Origin: Actinomyces radicidentis
Lineage (GTDB): Bacteria > Actinomycetota > Actinomycetes > Actinomycetales > Actinomycetaceae
Direction of reading: 5' to 3'
NCBI RefSeq assembly: GCF_001553565.1
Contig: NZ_CP014228.1
Coordinates: 310,001-374,000 of the forward strand
DNA: 64,000 nucleotides
The notes under the pieces are model-generated. The model saw only the letters and a list, made by a program, of their open reading frames with translations. It searched no databases and had not been told where the DNA came from. Shown piece by piece: positions 37,442 to 46,385 of this stretch; within the stretch, counting starts at the first letter, position 1; each line of letters begins with the position of its first letter. A program made the translations under genes and the position numbers.

Positions 37442-39154
37442 TCAGACGAGCGGGTAGGAGACGTCGGTGACGTCCGTGGACACGACGCGCCAGGTCGCGC
37501 CGACGCGCTGCCAGACCTGGTGGGAGTCGTCGACGAGCAGGACGGTTCCGTCCGTGCGGTTGGCGACGATGCTCGCAGCCCCCTGGGCTCCCGGGCTGGC
37601 CGAGAGCGTGCCCGGCGCCTGGACCCGCCGGACGACCGGCGCGTCGTCTCCGTCGGAGGGCTCGGCCAGGAGGCACAGGTCCGTCGTGTCGAACCAGGCG
37701 AGGCCCGCGCGGGCCCCGCTTCCGGGGAGGAGCCGCACCGCCTCGCCGAGCCCGGTGGGGGCGCCGTCCTCGTCGCGGATGACCGCCGCGAGGGTGATGG
37801 TCGCGCCGGACGTGCGCACGAGGAGGCGCTCGGACTCCGCGGAGAGGTCGATCGCCTCGATCCCGTCGGTGAGCCAGTCGGCGGAGACCTCGGCGCGCAG
37901 ACCCTGGGCGTTGACGACCGTGAGCGCTCCGGCCGAGGCGGTCCAGACCCACCCGTGGCGATCGACGACGGGCGGCAGCATGACGATCTTCGAGGGGTCG
38001 TCGGTGTCCGCGGACAGGACGGCCGTCGCGGCCCGCTCCCCGGCGCCGACGCGCAGGAGGCTAGCGCCGGACAGGACGTAGACGGCGCCGTCGACGCCGA
38101 GGGCCGGGTAGCGGGCCTCCTTCGTGCCGAGGACGTCGGAGGTGACGAGGGTCGTGCGGGTCGAGGAGGCGCCGCGCACGACGTTCCCGCCGCTCATCCC
38201 GACGAGCGCCCCGGGTGAGGCGCCGGGCTCGGGCAGGTCGGCCGCCTCGCCGAGGTCGTCCGAGCCGGTGCTCGCGGTGACGGAGTCGATACCGTCGACC
38301 TGCGTGAGGGTCGCGCTCAGCTGCGCGACGAGGAGCGCCCGCTGCGCGGTGGTGAGGCGCTCGGCCTCCTCCGAGAGGCTCACCTGGGCGGTGCCGCCGC
38401 CGGTGACGACGCCGTCGTCGACGAGGGCGAGTCCCTTGGGGACGGCGGTGGTGACGGCGGGCGCGAGCCAGGACGCGGGACCGCCGAGGAGCGCCGTGAC
38501 GAGGCCCTTCTCGCCGTCGCGCCGCGGGAGGAAGCGCAGGTCGGGGACGAGCCGCCGGCGGTCGCGGGTGAGGAAGTAGACCGGGCGGGCGATGAAGTTG
38601 TCGGCGAGGGCCGAGGAGGGCAGGAGGATCCCGCCGGGCAGGTCGACGATGCGCCACTCGCCCGCGGCGTTCGTGGCGAGGGAGTACGCGGCGTCGAGGG
38701 TGGTGCCGTCGACCTGGGTGAGGACGCCGGTGGAGCCCAGCGAGGCGGTCTGCTCGGTCGAGACCTGGACGGAGCCGTCGTCGGCGACCTCGAGGACGCG
38801 CGCCTTGGAGCCCTGGTAGACCCGGACGACGCCGAGCGGCTCCCAGCTCGTCCGCACGGGCCCGAGGAGGAAGCTGCGGGCGGTCGCGAAGTCGTCCGAG
38901 AAGCCGGCCTCGCAGGCGCGGAGGAATCCGGAGACGATCTGCTCGACGGTGGCGCCGTCGGCGGGCCCCGCGGCTGTCTGGACGAGGCCGGAGTCGTCCT
39001 TGGTGACGGCGTCGGAGCGCGTGACGCCGCCGGAGCGCGGCAGGGAGGCGCAGCCGGCGAGCGCTCCGGCGGCGGCGCTCCAGCCGAGGACCGCGAGGGC
39101 CCGGCGGCGGGTGACGGGCGCGGCGGGAGGGGCAGGACGGGTGCGGCGGGTCAT
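37442..39154 (-). CDS. lpqB: LpqB family lipoprotein
   Basis: A 570-residue surface lipoprotein that modulates the MtrAB two-component system in actinobacteria. The signal peptide has TRRRALAVLG, then lipobox LAGC (C35). The RR motif suggests export by the Tat route. A GerMN-type domain covers about residues 60-340, and a beta-propeller-like C-terminal region follows. ATG overlaps the mtrB stop by four bases. It is the last gene of the mtrA-mtrB-lpqB operon. Confidence 0.95.
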   Translation of the reverse strand: MTRRTRPAPPAAPVTRRRALAVLGWSAAAGALAGCASLPRSGGVTRSDAVTKDDSGLVQTAAGPADGATVEQIVSGFLRACEAGFSDDFATARSFLLGPVRTSWEPLGVVRVYQGSKARVLEVADDGSVQVSTEQTASLGSTGVLTQVDGTTLDAAYSLATNAAGEWRIVDLPGGILLPSSALADNFIARPVYFLTRDRRRLVPDLRFLPRRDGEKGLVTALLGGPASWLAPAVTTAVPKGLALVDDGVVTGGGTAQVSLSEEAERLTTAQRALLVAQLSATLTQVDGIDSVTASTGSDDLGEAADLPEPGASPGALVGMSGGNVVRGASSTRTTLVTSDVLGTKEARYPALGVDGAVYVLSGASLLRVGAGERAATAVLSADTDDPSKIVMLPPVVDRHGWVWTASAGALTVVNAQGLRAEVSADWLTDGIEAIDLSAESERLLVRTSGATITLAAVIRDEDGAPTGLGEAVRLLPGSGARAGLAWFDTTDLCLLAEPSDGDDAPVVRRVQAPGTLSASPGAQGAASIVANRTDGTVLLVDDSHQVWQRVGATWRVVSTDVTDVSYPLV

Positions 39155-41133
39155 CGGGCTCCTCCCTTCGGGGCGTCGGGGGTGCGCGCGGAGGGGGCGT
39201 CGCCGGGGACGCGCACGGTGACGCGCCGACCGGCGGCGGGCGGCGGGACCGGGCGCGCGCCGCCGCGCGGCTCCGCGGCGAGGTCCGGCGTCGGGGCGGT
39301 CGGAGCCGTCGGGGTCTCGTCGTCCTCGTCGTCGTGGTGGACGCCCTCGGCGCGGCGGGAGACCGGGACCGGGCCGATGGCGGAGCTCGGCGCCGGCGCG
39401 GCCGGGTCGCGCCGCGAGGTTGACCTCGACACGACGGGGGCGTCGTCGGGGACGGCGCCGAGCGGCCAGGCTCCCGTGAGGACGCCAGGGGTCCCGTCGG
39501 GTCCGAGGCTGCGGGGCAGGACCATGAGGAAGGCGGAGCCGTCGCCGGGCCAGCCCCAGTTCTCGAGGGTGCCGCCGTGGAGGTGGGCGTCCTCGAGGGA
39601 GATCGACAGGCCGAGGCCCGTGCCGCCCAGGGTGCGCTTGCGGGAGGGGTCGGCCCGGTAGAAGCGGTCGAAGACCTTGCCCAGGACGTCCGGGCTCATG
39701 CCGACGCCGTGGTCGCGCACCCTCACGGCCACGATCGTGTCCGTGCCGGCCAGGGTGACGTCGATCCGCGGCGGCTCGCCCTCCTTGGCGTGGTCGAGGG
39801 CGTTGGTGACGAAGTTGCGGACGATGCGCTCGACGCGCACGGCGTCCATCTCGGCGATGAGCGGCTCGGGGGCGGGTGCGATGGTGACGACGGCGCTGCG
39901 CTCCTCGATCTGGACGCCGAGGTCCCCGACGACCCGCTCGACGACGGCGCGCAGGTCGGTCTCCTCGACGGAGAGCTGGACGCGGCCGGAGTCGATGCGG
40001 GAGATGGCGAGGAGGTCCTCGAGCATGCGGGTGAAGCGGTCGACCTGGTCCTGGAGGATCTCGATGGAGCGGACCGCGAAGGGGTCGTTGATCTCGTCGC
40101 GCGCGTCCATGATCTGCTCGCTCGCGAGCCGGATCGAGGACAGGGGCGTGCGCAGCTCGTGGGAGACGTCGGAGACGAAGAGGCGCTGGAGCTCGGAGAG
40201 GTTCTCGAGGCGCTTGATCTGGGACTCCAGGGCGTCGGCCATGTCGTTGAAGGAGCGGGCCAGGGCGGCGAGCTCGTCCTCGCCGGCGACCGCGAGGCGC
40301 TCGGACAGGAGGCCGGACGCGAGGCGCTGGGCGGCGAGCGAGGTCCTCCGCACGGGGATGAGGACGCGCCAGGTCAGGCCCCAGACCCCGAGGATGAGGA
40401 TGAGGAGGAAGCCGACGCCCGCCAGCTCGATGGCGCGGGCGGCGGTCGAGATGAGGCGCTGCTCGGGCTCGAGGGAGTAGACGAGGTAGAGGTCGTAGTC
40501 GCCGGCCACGGGCAGGCTCGCGCGTGACCCGACGATGATCCCGGGGGCGGTGCCGTCACCTGAGGCGGCCGGCACGGAGACGGACTGCCAGAACTGGGCG
40601 CCCGTGTCCCCCTTGACGGCCGCGTCGTCGACGGCCTTCTCGAGCTCGGGGGTGACGAGGGAGGACAGGCGGGTGTCCGTGGCGAGGTCGTTGATGGCGG
40701 CGGAGGAGGCGTCCGAGCCGCTGCGGAGCATGACGACGCCGACGCCGCCGGTCCCGGAGGAGGAGCCCTTGATGCGTGACACCTCATACTGGACGGCGGC
40801 CGCGGCCTCGTCAGCAGTGGTGACGGTGGTGTCGTCGAACTCGGCCTGGACGGTGGCGACGCGCTGGCGGGCGTCGGCGAGCACGGCGTCGCGCCGGTCG
40901 TTGAAGACGTCGTCGCGCACGCGGCTCGTGACACCGGTGAGGAGGAGCGCGATGAGGACGATGCCCGCCGCGGTGGCGAGCAGCGCCATGCGGGTCGAGA
41001 GGCTGCGGCGCACGGCGAGCACGAGGCGGCGCAGCCGCGGGGGCAGCCACCGGGGCAGAGGGCGCCGCGTCGGGGCGCCCGGGGAGCTCGTCACTGGTTC
41101 ATCATCCCGCGTCGGGGGCGGCGATCCGGTCAC
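39151..41133 (-). CDS. mtrB: Sensor histidine kinase MtrB
   Basis: A 660-residue membrane kinase. Two transmembrane segments bound an extracytoplasmic sensor loop (about residues 70-235). HAMP and HisKA follow, with the phospho-acceptor in SDVSHELRTPL (near residue 325), then the ATPase motifs NFVTNALDHA, VRDHGVGM and LGGTGLGLSIS. The C-terminal ~100 residues are disordered, rich in Ala, Pro and Asp. It phosphorylates MtrA to control cell-wall and division genes. The best start is GTG 41133; no ATG precedes the first helix. Confidence 0.96.
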   Translation of the reverse strand: MTGSPPPTRDDEPVTSSPGAPTRRPLPRWLPPRLRRLVLAVRRSLSTRMALLATAAGIVLIALLLTGVTSRVRDDVFNDRRDAVLADARQRVATVQAEFDDTTVTTADEAAAAVQYEVSRIKGSSSGTGGVGVVMLRSGSDASSAAINDLATDTRLSSLVTPELEKAVDDAAVKGDTGAQFWQSVSVPAASGDGTAPGIIVGSRASLPVAGDYDLYLVYSLEPEQRLISTAARAIELAGVGFLLILILGVWGLTWRVLIPVRRTSLAAQRLASGLLSERLAVAGEDELAALARSFNDMADALESQIKRLENLSELQRLFVSDVSHELRTPLSSIRLASEQIMDARDEINDPFAVRSIEILQDQVDRFTRMLEDLLAISRIDSGRVQLSVEETDLRAVVERVVGDLGVQIEERSAVVTIAPAPEPLIAEMDAVRVERIVRNFVTNALDHAKEGEPPRIDVTLAGTDTIVAVRVRDHGVGMSPDVLGKVFDRFYRADPSRKRTLGGTGLGLSISLEDAHLHGGTLENWGWPGDGSAFLMVLPRSLGPDGTPGVLTGAWPLGAVPDDAPVVSRSTSRRDPAAPAPSSAIGPVPVSRRAEGVHHDDEDDETPTAPTAPTPDLAAEPRGGARPVPPPAAGRRVTVRVPGDAPSARTPDAPKGGAR

Positions 41134-41268
41134 GGACGGGCCGCATCACGGCAACGCGCCGTGATCCTCACGACCCGGCCGCTCGACGGGTCCGTGCGGG
41201 CGGCGCACGACCGACGCGGCCCGGACGGACCGCGGCGCCGACCGAGGCGGGCCGTCGGCGCGCTCAGC

Positions 41269-41952
41269 TCACCTGGACTCGCCGGCGCGGTAGCCGACGC
41301 CGCGCACCGTGATGACGATGGCGGGGTGCTCGGGGTCGTGCTCGATCTTGGCGCGCAGGCGCTGGACGTGGACGTTGACGAGGCGGGTGTCGGCGGCGTG
41401 CTGGTAGCCCCAGACCTGTTCGAGGAGCTCCTCGCGGGTGAAGACCTTCCAGGGGGTCCGGGCCAGGGTGACGAGGAGGTCGAACTCGAGCGGCGTCAGC
41501 GCGATGGTCTCGTCACCGCGGTGGACCTGGTGCCCGGCGACGTCGATGTCGAGGTCCCCGGCGCGCACGTGCTCGGCGTTGCCGCCGTCGGTGTTGCGGC
41601 GCAGGCGCGTGCGGACGCGGGCCAGGAGCTCCTTGGACTTGAAGGGCTTTGTCACGTAGTCGTCCGCGCCGGCCTCGAGCCCGGCGACGACGTCCTGGGT
41701 GTCGGTCTTCGCGGTGAGCATGATGACGGGGACGTCGGACTCGGCGCGGATGAGACGGCAGATCTCGACGCCGTCGACGCCGGGGAGCATGAGGTCGAGG
41801 AGCACGAGGTCGGGGTCCGTGCTCCGGAAGGTCTCGAGGGCCTGGGCGCCGTCCGCGCAGAAGGACGGCGCGTACCCCTCGGACTCGAGCATGATGCCGA
41901 TCATCTCTGCGAGGGGGGTGTCGTCGTCGACGACGAGGATGCGCGTGCTCAT
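41269..41952 (-). CDS. mtrA: DNA-binding response regulator MtrA
   Basis: A 227-residue OmpR-family regulator. The receiver has D10, D11 and the phospho-acceptor D53 (LLDLMLPG) and ends with VTKPF. The winged-helix domain includes ALTPLEFDLLVTLART and VRGVGYRAG. It controls peptidoglycan and cell-division genes and is essential in mycobacteria. A 135-base gap to mtrB holds a small hairpin (41145-41165), so mtrB may also have its own promoter or be attenuated. Confidence 0.97.
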   Translation of the reverse strand: MSTRILVVDDDTPLAEMIGIMLESEGYAPSFCADGAQALETFRSTDPDLVLLDLMLPGVDGVEICRLIRAESDVPVIMLTAKTDTQDVVAGLEAGADDYVTKPFKSKELLARVRTRLRRNTDGGNAEHVRAGDLDIDVAGHQVHRGDETIALTPLEFDLLVTLARTPWKVFTREELLEQVWGYQHAADTRLVNVHVQRLRAKIEHDPEHPAIVITVRGVGYRAGESR

Positions 41953-42098
41953 GGTCCTATCTTGACACGAACACGTTCCTCACAGCGGGCTTGCGTCACG
42001 GCCCGGTCACGGACCGGCCCCGAGGACGGGGCCGGCGAGGTCCGATCTCCTCCTCGTGGCGGAGGCCACCGGCGCGCGGGCCGTGCGAGGGTGGGGCC

Positions 42099-43391
42099 AT
42101 GAGCGAGAACTCCGGCTGGCTCCCGCCGACCTCCGGCGGCGACCGCGACGCCCGTCCCCAGGAGGAGACCCCCGCCCCGCGCTACGGCGCCTACGGCTCC
42201 GCCCCCGCCGGCACCCCGTCCTACGGGTCCTACGGCTCGGAGGATTCCGGCCAGCAGGGCGCCGCGCACCCCGGCGCCCCCTACCCCGGCGCCCCCTACC
42301 CCGGGAGCACCCACCCGGGAGACTCCTACCCCGGCGGTCTGCCGCCCCAGGGCGGCTGGGGAGGCCCGAACGCCTCCGCGCCCTACGCCCAGGGATCCGG
42401 CGCGCCCGGCGGATTCTTCCTCGCCCCCAAGCCCGGCATCATCCCGCTGCGACCGCTGGGCATCACCGAGATCATCGGCGGTGCCGTCGACGCCCTCCGG
42501 GCGAACCCGCGCGCCATGTTCCTCCCGGCCCTCGTCGTCATGACCGTCATCGGACTCGTCTCCGCGCTCCTGTCCGGCCTGTCGATGCGCCCCCTCAACT
42601 CGATCGCCCAGACGATGGAGTCCGACGCCAGCCCGACTGCCGACCAGCTCGCGCCCATGGTCGGCAGCAGCCTCGTGACCATGGGCTCGACGGCCCTCGA
42701 GGGCCTCATCACGTCGATCGCCACGGCCGTGCTCACGGGCCTGCTCATCGTCGCCGTCTCGCGCTCCGTGCTGGGTCGGGTCGCCACCCCGGGCGAGGCC
42801 TGGGAGCGCACCCGGGGCCGCGTGTGGGCCCTCATCGGCCAGTCCCTCCTCATCAACCTCATCACCGGCGTCGTCGCGCTCGTCCTCGTCGGCGCCGCCG
42901 TCCTCCTGGCCGTCGTCATCGTCTCCTCCGCGTCGGACGGCTCGACCACCGCCGTCGTCCTGGCCGTCCTCGCCGCGATCATCCTGGGCCTCGGCGCCGT
43001 CGTCGCGTCACTGTTCCTCGCGGTCCGGCTCTCGATGTCCTCCTCCGCCCTCATCCTCGAGAACGTCGGCGTCCTCGACGGCATCCGCCGCTCCTGGCGG
43101 CTCACGCGGGGCTCCTTCTGGCGAGTCCTCGGCATCCTCGTGCTCGCCGGACTCATCCAGGCCCTCGTCACGGGTCTGCTCGGCGGGCTCGCGAGCACGG
43201 TGAGCACCCTCATCACGGCGACCGCCCCGACCCAGATCGCCCTGGCGACCGCCGTCACCTCCTTCATCGCGACCATCCTGTCCGCACTCATCCTGCCCTT
43301 CACCGCCTCGGTGACGGCCCTGACGTACATCGACCTGCGCATGCGCCACGAGGGCCTCGACGTCGAGCTGCGTCAGGCGGCGACCCGCTGA
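42099..43391 (+). CDS. Membrane protein with glycerophosphodiester phosphodiesterase-type membrane domain
   Basis: A 430-residue protein. The first ~105 residues are a Gly/Tyr/Pro-rich cytoplasmic tail with short repeats of the APYPG type. Five or six transmembrane helices follow (about 135-415). The pattern matches the family that shares the membrane domain of certain glycerophosphoryl diester phosphodiesterases, but no catalytic domain is present. RBS-like GAGGGTGGGG precedes ATG 42099. It heads a run with the DUF4129, DUF4350, MoxR and DUF58 genes. Confidence 0.75.
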   Translation: MSENSGWLPPTSGGDRDARPQEETPAPRYGAYGSAPAGTPSYGSYGSEDSGQQGAAHPGAPYPGAPYPGSTHPGDSYPGGLPPQGGWGGPNASAPYAQGSGAPGGFFLAPKPGIIPLRPLGITEIIGGAVDALRANPRAMFLPALVVMTVIGLVSALLSGLSMRPLNSIAQTMESDASPTADQLAPMVGSSLVTMGSTALEGLITSIATAVLTGLLIVAVSRSVLGRVATPGEAWERTRGRVWALIGQSLLINLITGVVALVLVGAAVLLAVVIVSSASDGSTTAVVLAVLAAIILGLGAVVASLFLAVRLSMSSSALILENVGVLDGIRRSWRLTRGSFWRVLGILVLAGLIQALVTGLLGGLASTVSTLITATAPTQIALATAVTSFIATILSALILPFTASVTALTYIDLRMRHEGLDVELRQAATR

Positions 43392-43425
43392 GCCGTCCGC
43401 CGGAACCGGCGCCCGGACCCCGACC

Positions 43426-44157
43426 ATGACTCCCCCGCTCGCGACCGTGCTCCCCGCCCGCGCTCTGGCGCGGGCGGGCGCCGTCGTGCACGCGCGGGCG
43501 CTCGCCGCCGACGTCCCCGCCACGCCGAGCGCCGATGAGGCGCGCGAGGCCGCGAGCCACGAGCTCGCGAAGCCCGCCTACCAGCCGCGCGACGGCCTGG
43601 CCGGGGCGGTGCTGGCCTGGCTGCGCGACCACCTCGACCCGGGCGGGCTCGTGCCCGGCGCGCCGTCGTGGCTCTCCGTGCTCATCGTGGGCCTGGCCGT
43701 CTGCGGCCTCCTCGCGCTGGTCCTCCTCATGCTCACCCGCCTGTCCGGGGCCCGCACGAGCCGGATCCCCTCCCACTCCCTCTTCGACGGTGACGACCGC
43801 GACGCGGACGCCCTGCGCGCCGCGGCGGAGGACGCCGCCGCGCGCTCCGACTGGTCCACGGCCGTCGTCGAGCGCTACCGCGCCATCATCAGGTCCCTCG
43901 ACGAGCGCGGGCTCATCGAGGACCACCCCGGGCTCACCGCCCACGAGGCCGCGGTCGCCGCCTCCGCGGCGCTCGGCTCCCTCGGCGCCGAGCTCGTCGC
44001 CGCGGCCCGCGTCTTCGACTGCGTCCGCTACGGCGACCTCCTGCCCACGGCGCAGCAGGACGCCTCCATGCGCGAACTCGCCGACCGCGTCACCGCGACG
44101 ACGCCGCCGGAGCCGGAGCGCTCCCCCGCCCCCGAGCGCTGGGCGGTGCACCGGTGA
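43426..44157 (+). CDS. DUF4129 domain-containing membrane protein
   Basis: A 243-residue protein with one transmembrane helix (about 78-105) and a C-terminal cytoplasmic DUF4129 domain (VERYRAIIRSLDERGLIED and VRYGDLLPT). Members sit beside MoxR and DUF58 genes and may act with them in assembling or modifying cell-surface protein complexes; the activity is unknown. The stop overlaps the following GTG start. Confidence 0.85.
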   Translation: MTPPLATVLPARALARAGAVVHARALAADVPATPSADEAREAASHELAKPAYQPRDGLAGAVLAWLRDHLDPGGLVPGAPSWLSVLIVGLAVCGLLALVLLMLTRLSGARTSRIPSHSLFDGDDRDADALRAAAEDAAARSDWSTAVVERYRAIIRSLDERGLIEDHPGLTAHEAAVAASAALGSLGAELVAAARVFDCVRYGDLLPTAQQDASMRELADRVTATTPPEPERSPAPERWAVHR

Positions 44158-45344
44158 GCGCCCCCGCCGCGCCGACCGCCATCGCCTGCGCCGCGCCCGG
44201 AGCGGACCAGGTCCTGGGGGCACCCGTGCGCGAGCGACTGCGGCGCTGGAGGCCCTTCGCCATCGCCCTGGCCGTGCTCCTCGTCGTCGCCCTGCTGACG
44301 ACCTGGAGCCGCCCGGAGACCTCGAGCACGCCGCTGGCCACGACCAACCCCGGGGACGACGGGGCCCAGGCCCTCACGGCCCTCCTGCGCGACGAGGGCG
44401 TCACGGTCACCACCGTCTCCAGCGTCGACGACGCCGTGGCCGCCTCCTCCGAGGGGGCCGCCGTCGCGCTCGTCAACGCGGGCTCGCTCAGCGCCGCCGA
44501 CCGCGAGCGCCTCGCCGGGGCCGGCGGCGACGTCGTCGTCATCGGCTCTACCTACCAGGCGCTCACGGGCCTCACGCACCTCACCTCCAGCGGCGCCTCG
44601 GCGAGCTCGAGCACGCCGCTCGAGGCCCGGTGCGAGGACCCCGACGCCGTCGCCGCCGCGACGCTGCTCGGCTCGAGGGGCTCCGTCGCCACCGACGGCG
44701 TCCGCGGCGCCGTCGGCTGCTTCCCGGTCGCCGTCGGCACCTACGCCTACGCCACCGCGCCCCTGCCCTCCGGCGCCGTGCTGAGGGTCATCGCCGACTC
44801 CGCGGCACTCACGAACGCGCGGCTCGCGACGGCCGGGAACGCCGCCCTCGGCGTGCGTGCCCTGGGCCACCACGACCGCGTCGTCTGGCTCGACGGCGAC
44901 CACATGGAGCCGCCGAGCCTCTGGGACACGACGAGCGTGCCCCCGTGGACGCCGGTCGTCCTGGCCCAGCTGGGGCTCGTCGTCCTCGCGCTCGCGCTCG
45001 TGCGCGGCCGCCGGATGGGACCGGTCGTCGTCGAGGACCTGCCCGTCGCCGTGAGGGCGACGGAGACCACGCGCGGACGCGGGCGGCTGTACCGCCGCGC
45101 CGGCGACCGAGCCCACGCCGCGCGCGTCCTGCGCGCGGGCACCGCCACGCGCCTGGGCCGCCGGCTCGGCGTGCCCGCGGGCGCGGCGACCGACGAGCTC
45201 GTCGCCGCCGTCGCCCGCGCCACCGGCCGTCCCGAGCCCCTCGTCCACGAGGTGCTCGCCTGCGACCCACCCACCGACGACAGGGCCCTCGCGGACCTGG
45301 CCGTCCAGCTCGACCGACTCGAGAGCGAGGCACAGAGATCATGA
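44154..45344 (+). CDS. DUF4350 domain-containing protein
   Basis: A 396-residue protein. A transmembrane helix at about 38-52 is followed by a DUF4350 domain (GDDGAQALTALLRDEGV) outside the membrane and a second helix near residue 265. The family is found with MoxR ATPases and is thought to be an ion-transport or surface-assembly accessory; function unknown. GTG 44154 overlaps the DUF4129 stop, and its stop overlaps the MoxR start (ATGA). Confidence 0.85.
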   Translation: MSAPAAPTAIACAAPGADQVLGAPVRERLRRWRPFAIALAVLLVVALLTTWSRPETSSTPLATTNPGDDGAQALTALLRDEGVTVTTVSSVDDAVAASSEGAAVALVNAGSLSAADRERLAGAGGDVVVIGSTYQALTGLTHLTSSGASASSSTPLEARCEDPDAVAAATLLGSRGSVATDGVRGAVGCFPVAVGTYAYATAPLPSGAVLRVIADSAALTNARLATAGNAALGVRALGHHDRVVWLDGDHMEPPSLWDTTSVPPWTPVVLAQLGLVVLALALVRGRRMGPVVVEDLPVAVRATETTRGRGRLYRRAGDRAHAARVLRAGTATRLGRRLGVPAGAATDELVAAVARATGRPEPLVHEVLACDPPTDDRALADLAVQLDRLESEAQRS

Positions 45345-46378
45345 GCACCTCGGACCCCAACCCCGACCCCGACGCGACCCCCGCCGCAGCCGCCGCCACC
45401 GGCCCCGCGGGGGCCCCGACCGCCGGCCAGGCGGACCCCCACTCCCGGCTCGTCGCCGTCCGCGGTGAGGTCGGCAAGGCCGTCGTCGGCCAGGAGGGCG
45501 CCGTCACCGGCCTCGTCATCGGACTGCTCGCCGGCGGGCACGTCCTCCTCGAGGGCGTCCCCGGCGTCGCCAAGACCCTCCTCGTGCGCTCCCTGGCGGC
45601 CTCCCTCGACCTGGGCACCAAGCGCGTCCAGTTCACCCCCGACCTCATGCCGGGCGACGTCACGGGCTCCCTCGTCTACGACGCCCGCACGGCGGAGTTC
45701 TCCTTCCGCGAGGGCCCCGTCTTCACCAACCTCCTCCTCGCCGACGAGATCAACCGCACGCCACCGAAGACCCAGGCCGCCCTTCTCGAGGCGATGGAGG
45801 AGCGGCAGGTGAGCGTCGACGGCGAGCCCCGGCGCCTTCCGGACCCCTTCATGGTCATCGCGACGCAGAACCCCGTCGAGTACGAGGGCACGTACCCGCT
45901 GCCGGAGGCCCAGCTGGACCGCTTCCTCCTCAAGCTCGTCCTCCCGCTGCCGGACCGCTCCGACGAGCTCGAGGTGCTCAGCCGCCACGCGGCCGGCTTC
46001 AACCCGAGCGACCTCGCGGCCGCCGGGCTCCGGGCCGTCGCCGGCCCCGGTGACCTGGCGCGCGCCAGGGAGCATGTCCGCACGATCGGAGCGTCCCCGG
46101 AGGTCCTCGGCTACGTCGTCGACCTCGTGCGCGCCACCCGCCAGGCTCCCAGCGTCGCCCTCGGGGTCTCGCCCCGAGGCGCCACGGCCCTGCTCGCCGC
46201 CGCCCGCGCCTGGGCCTGGCTCTCCGGCCGGTCCTTCCTCACCCCCGACGACGTCAAGGTCCTCGCCCTGCCGGCTCTGCGCCACCGCATCTCCCTGCGC
46301 GCCGAGGCCGAGATGGAGGGCGTGACCACGGAGTCCGTCATCGCGGGCGTGCTGCGCGCGGTCGAGGTCCCCCGCTGA
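45341..46378 (+). CDS. MoxR family AAA+ ATPase
   Basis: A 345-residue MoxR chaperone-like ATPase. After a Pro/Ala-rich N-terminal tail, Walker A is GVPGVAKT (72-79), Walker B LLLADEINR, sensor 1 VIATQNP and the arginine finger region EAQLDRF. MoxR proteins pair with DUF58 proteins, as here, to mature metal or surface complexes. Start ATG 45341 overlaps the upstream stop. Confidence 0.95.
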   Translation: MSTSDPNPDPDATPAAAAATGPAGAPTAGQADPHSRLVAVRGEVGKAVVGQEGAVTGLVIGLLAGGHVLLEGVPGVAKTLLVRSLAASLDLGTKRVQFTPDLMPGDVTGSLVYDARTAEFSFREGPVFTNLLLADEINRTPPKTQAALLEAMEERQVSVDGEPRRLPDPFMVIATQNPVEYEGTYPLPEAQLDRFLLKLVLPLPDRSDELEVLSRHAAGFNPSDLAAAGLRAVAGPGDLARAREHVRTIGASPEVLGYVVDLVRATRQAPSVALGVSPRGATALLAAARAWAWLSGRSFLTPDDVKVLALPALRHRISLRAEAEMEGVTTESVIAGVLRAVEVPR

Positions 46379-46385
46379 GGCCGCC

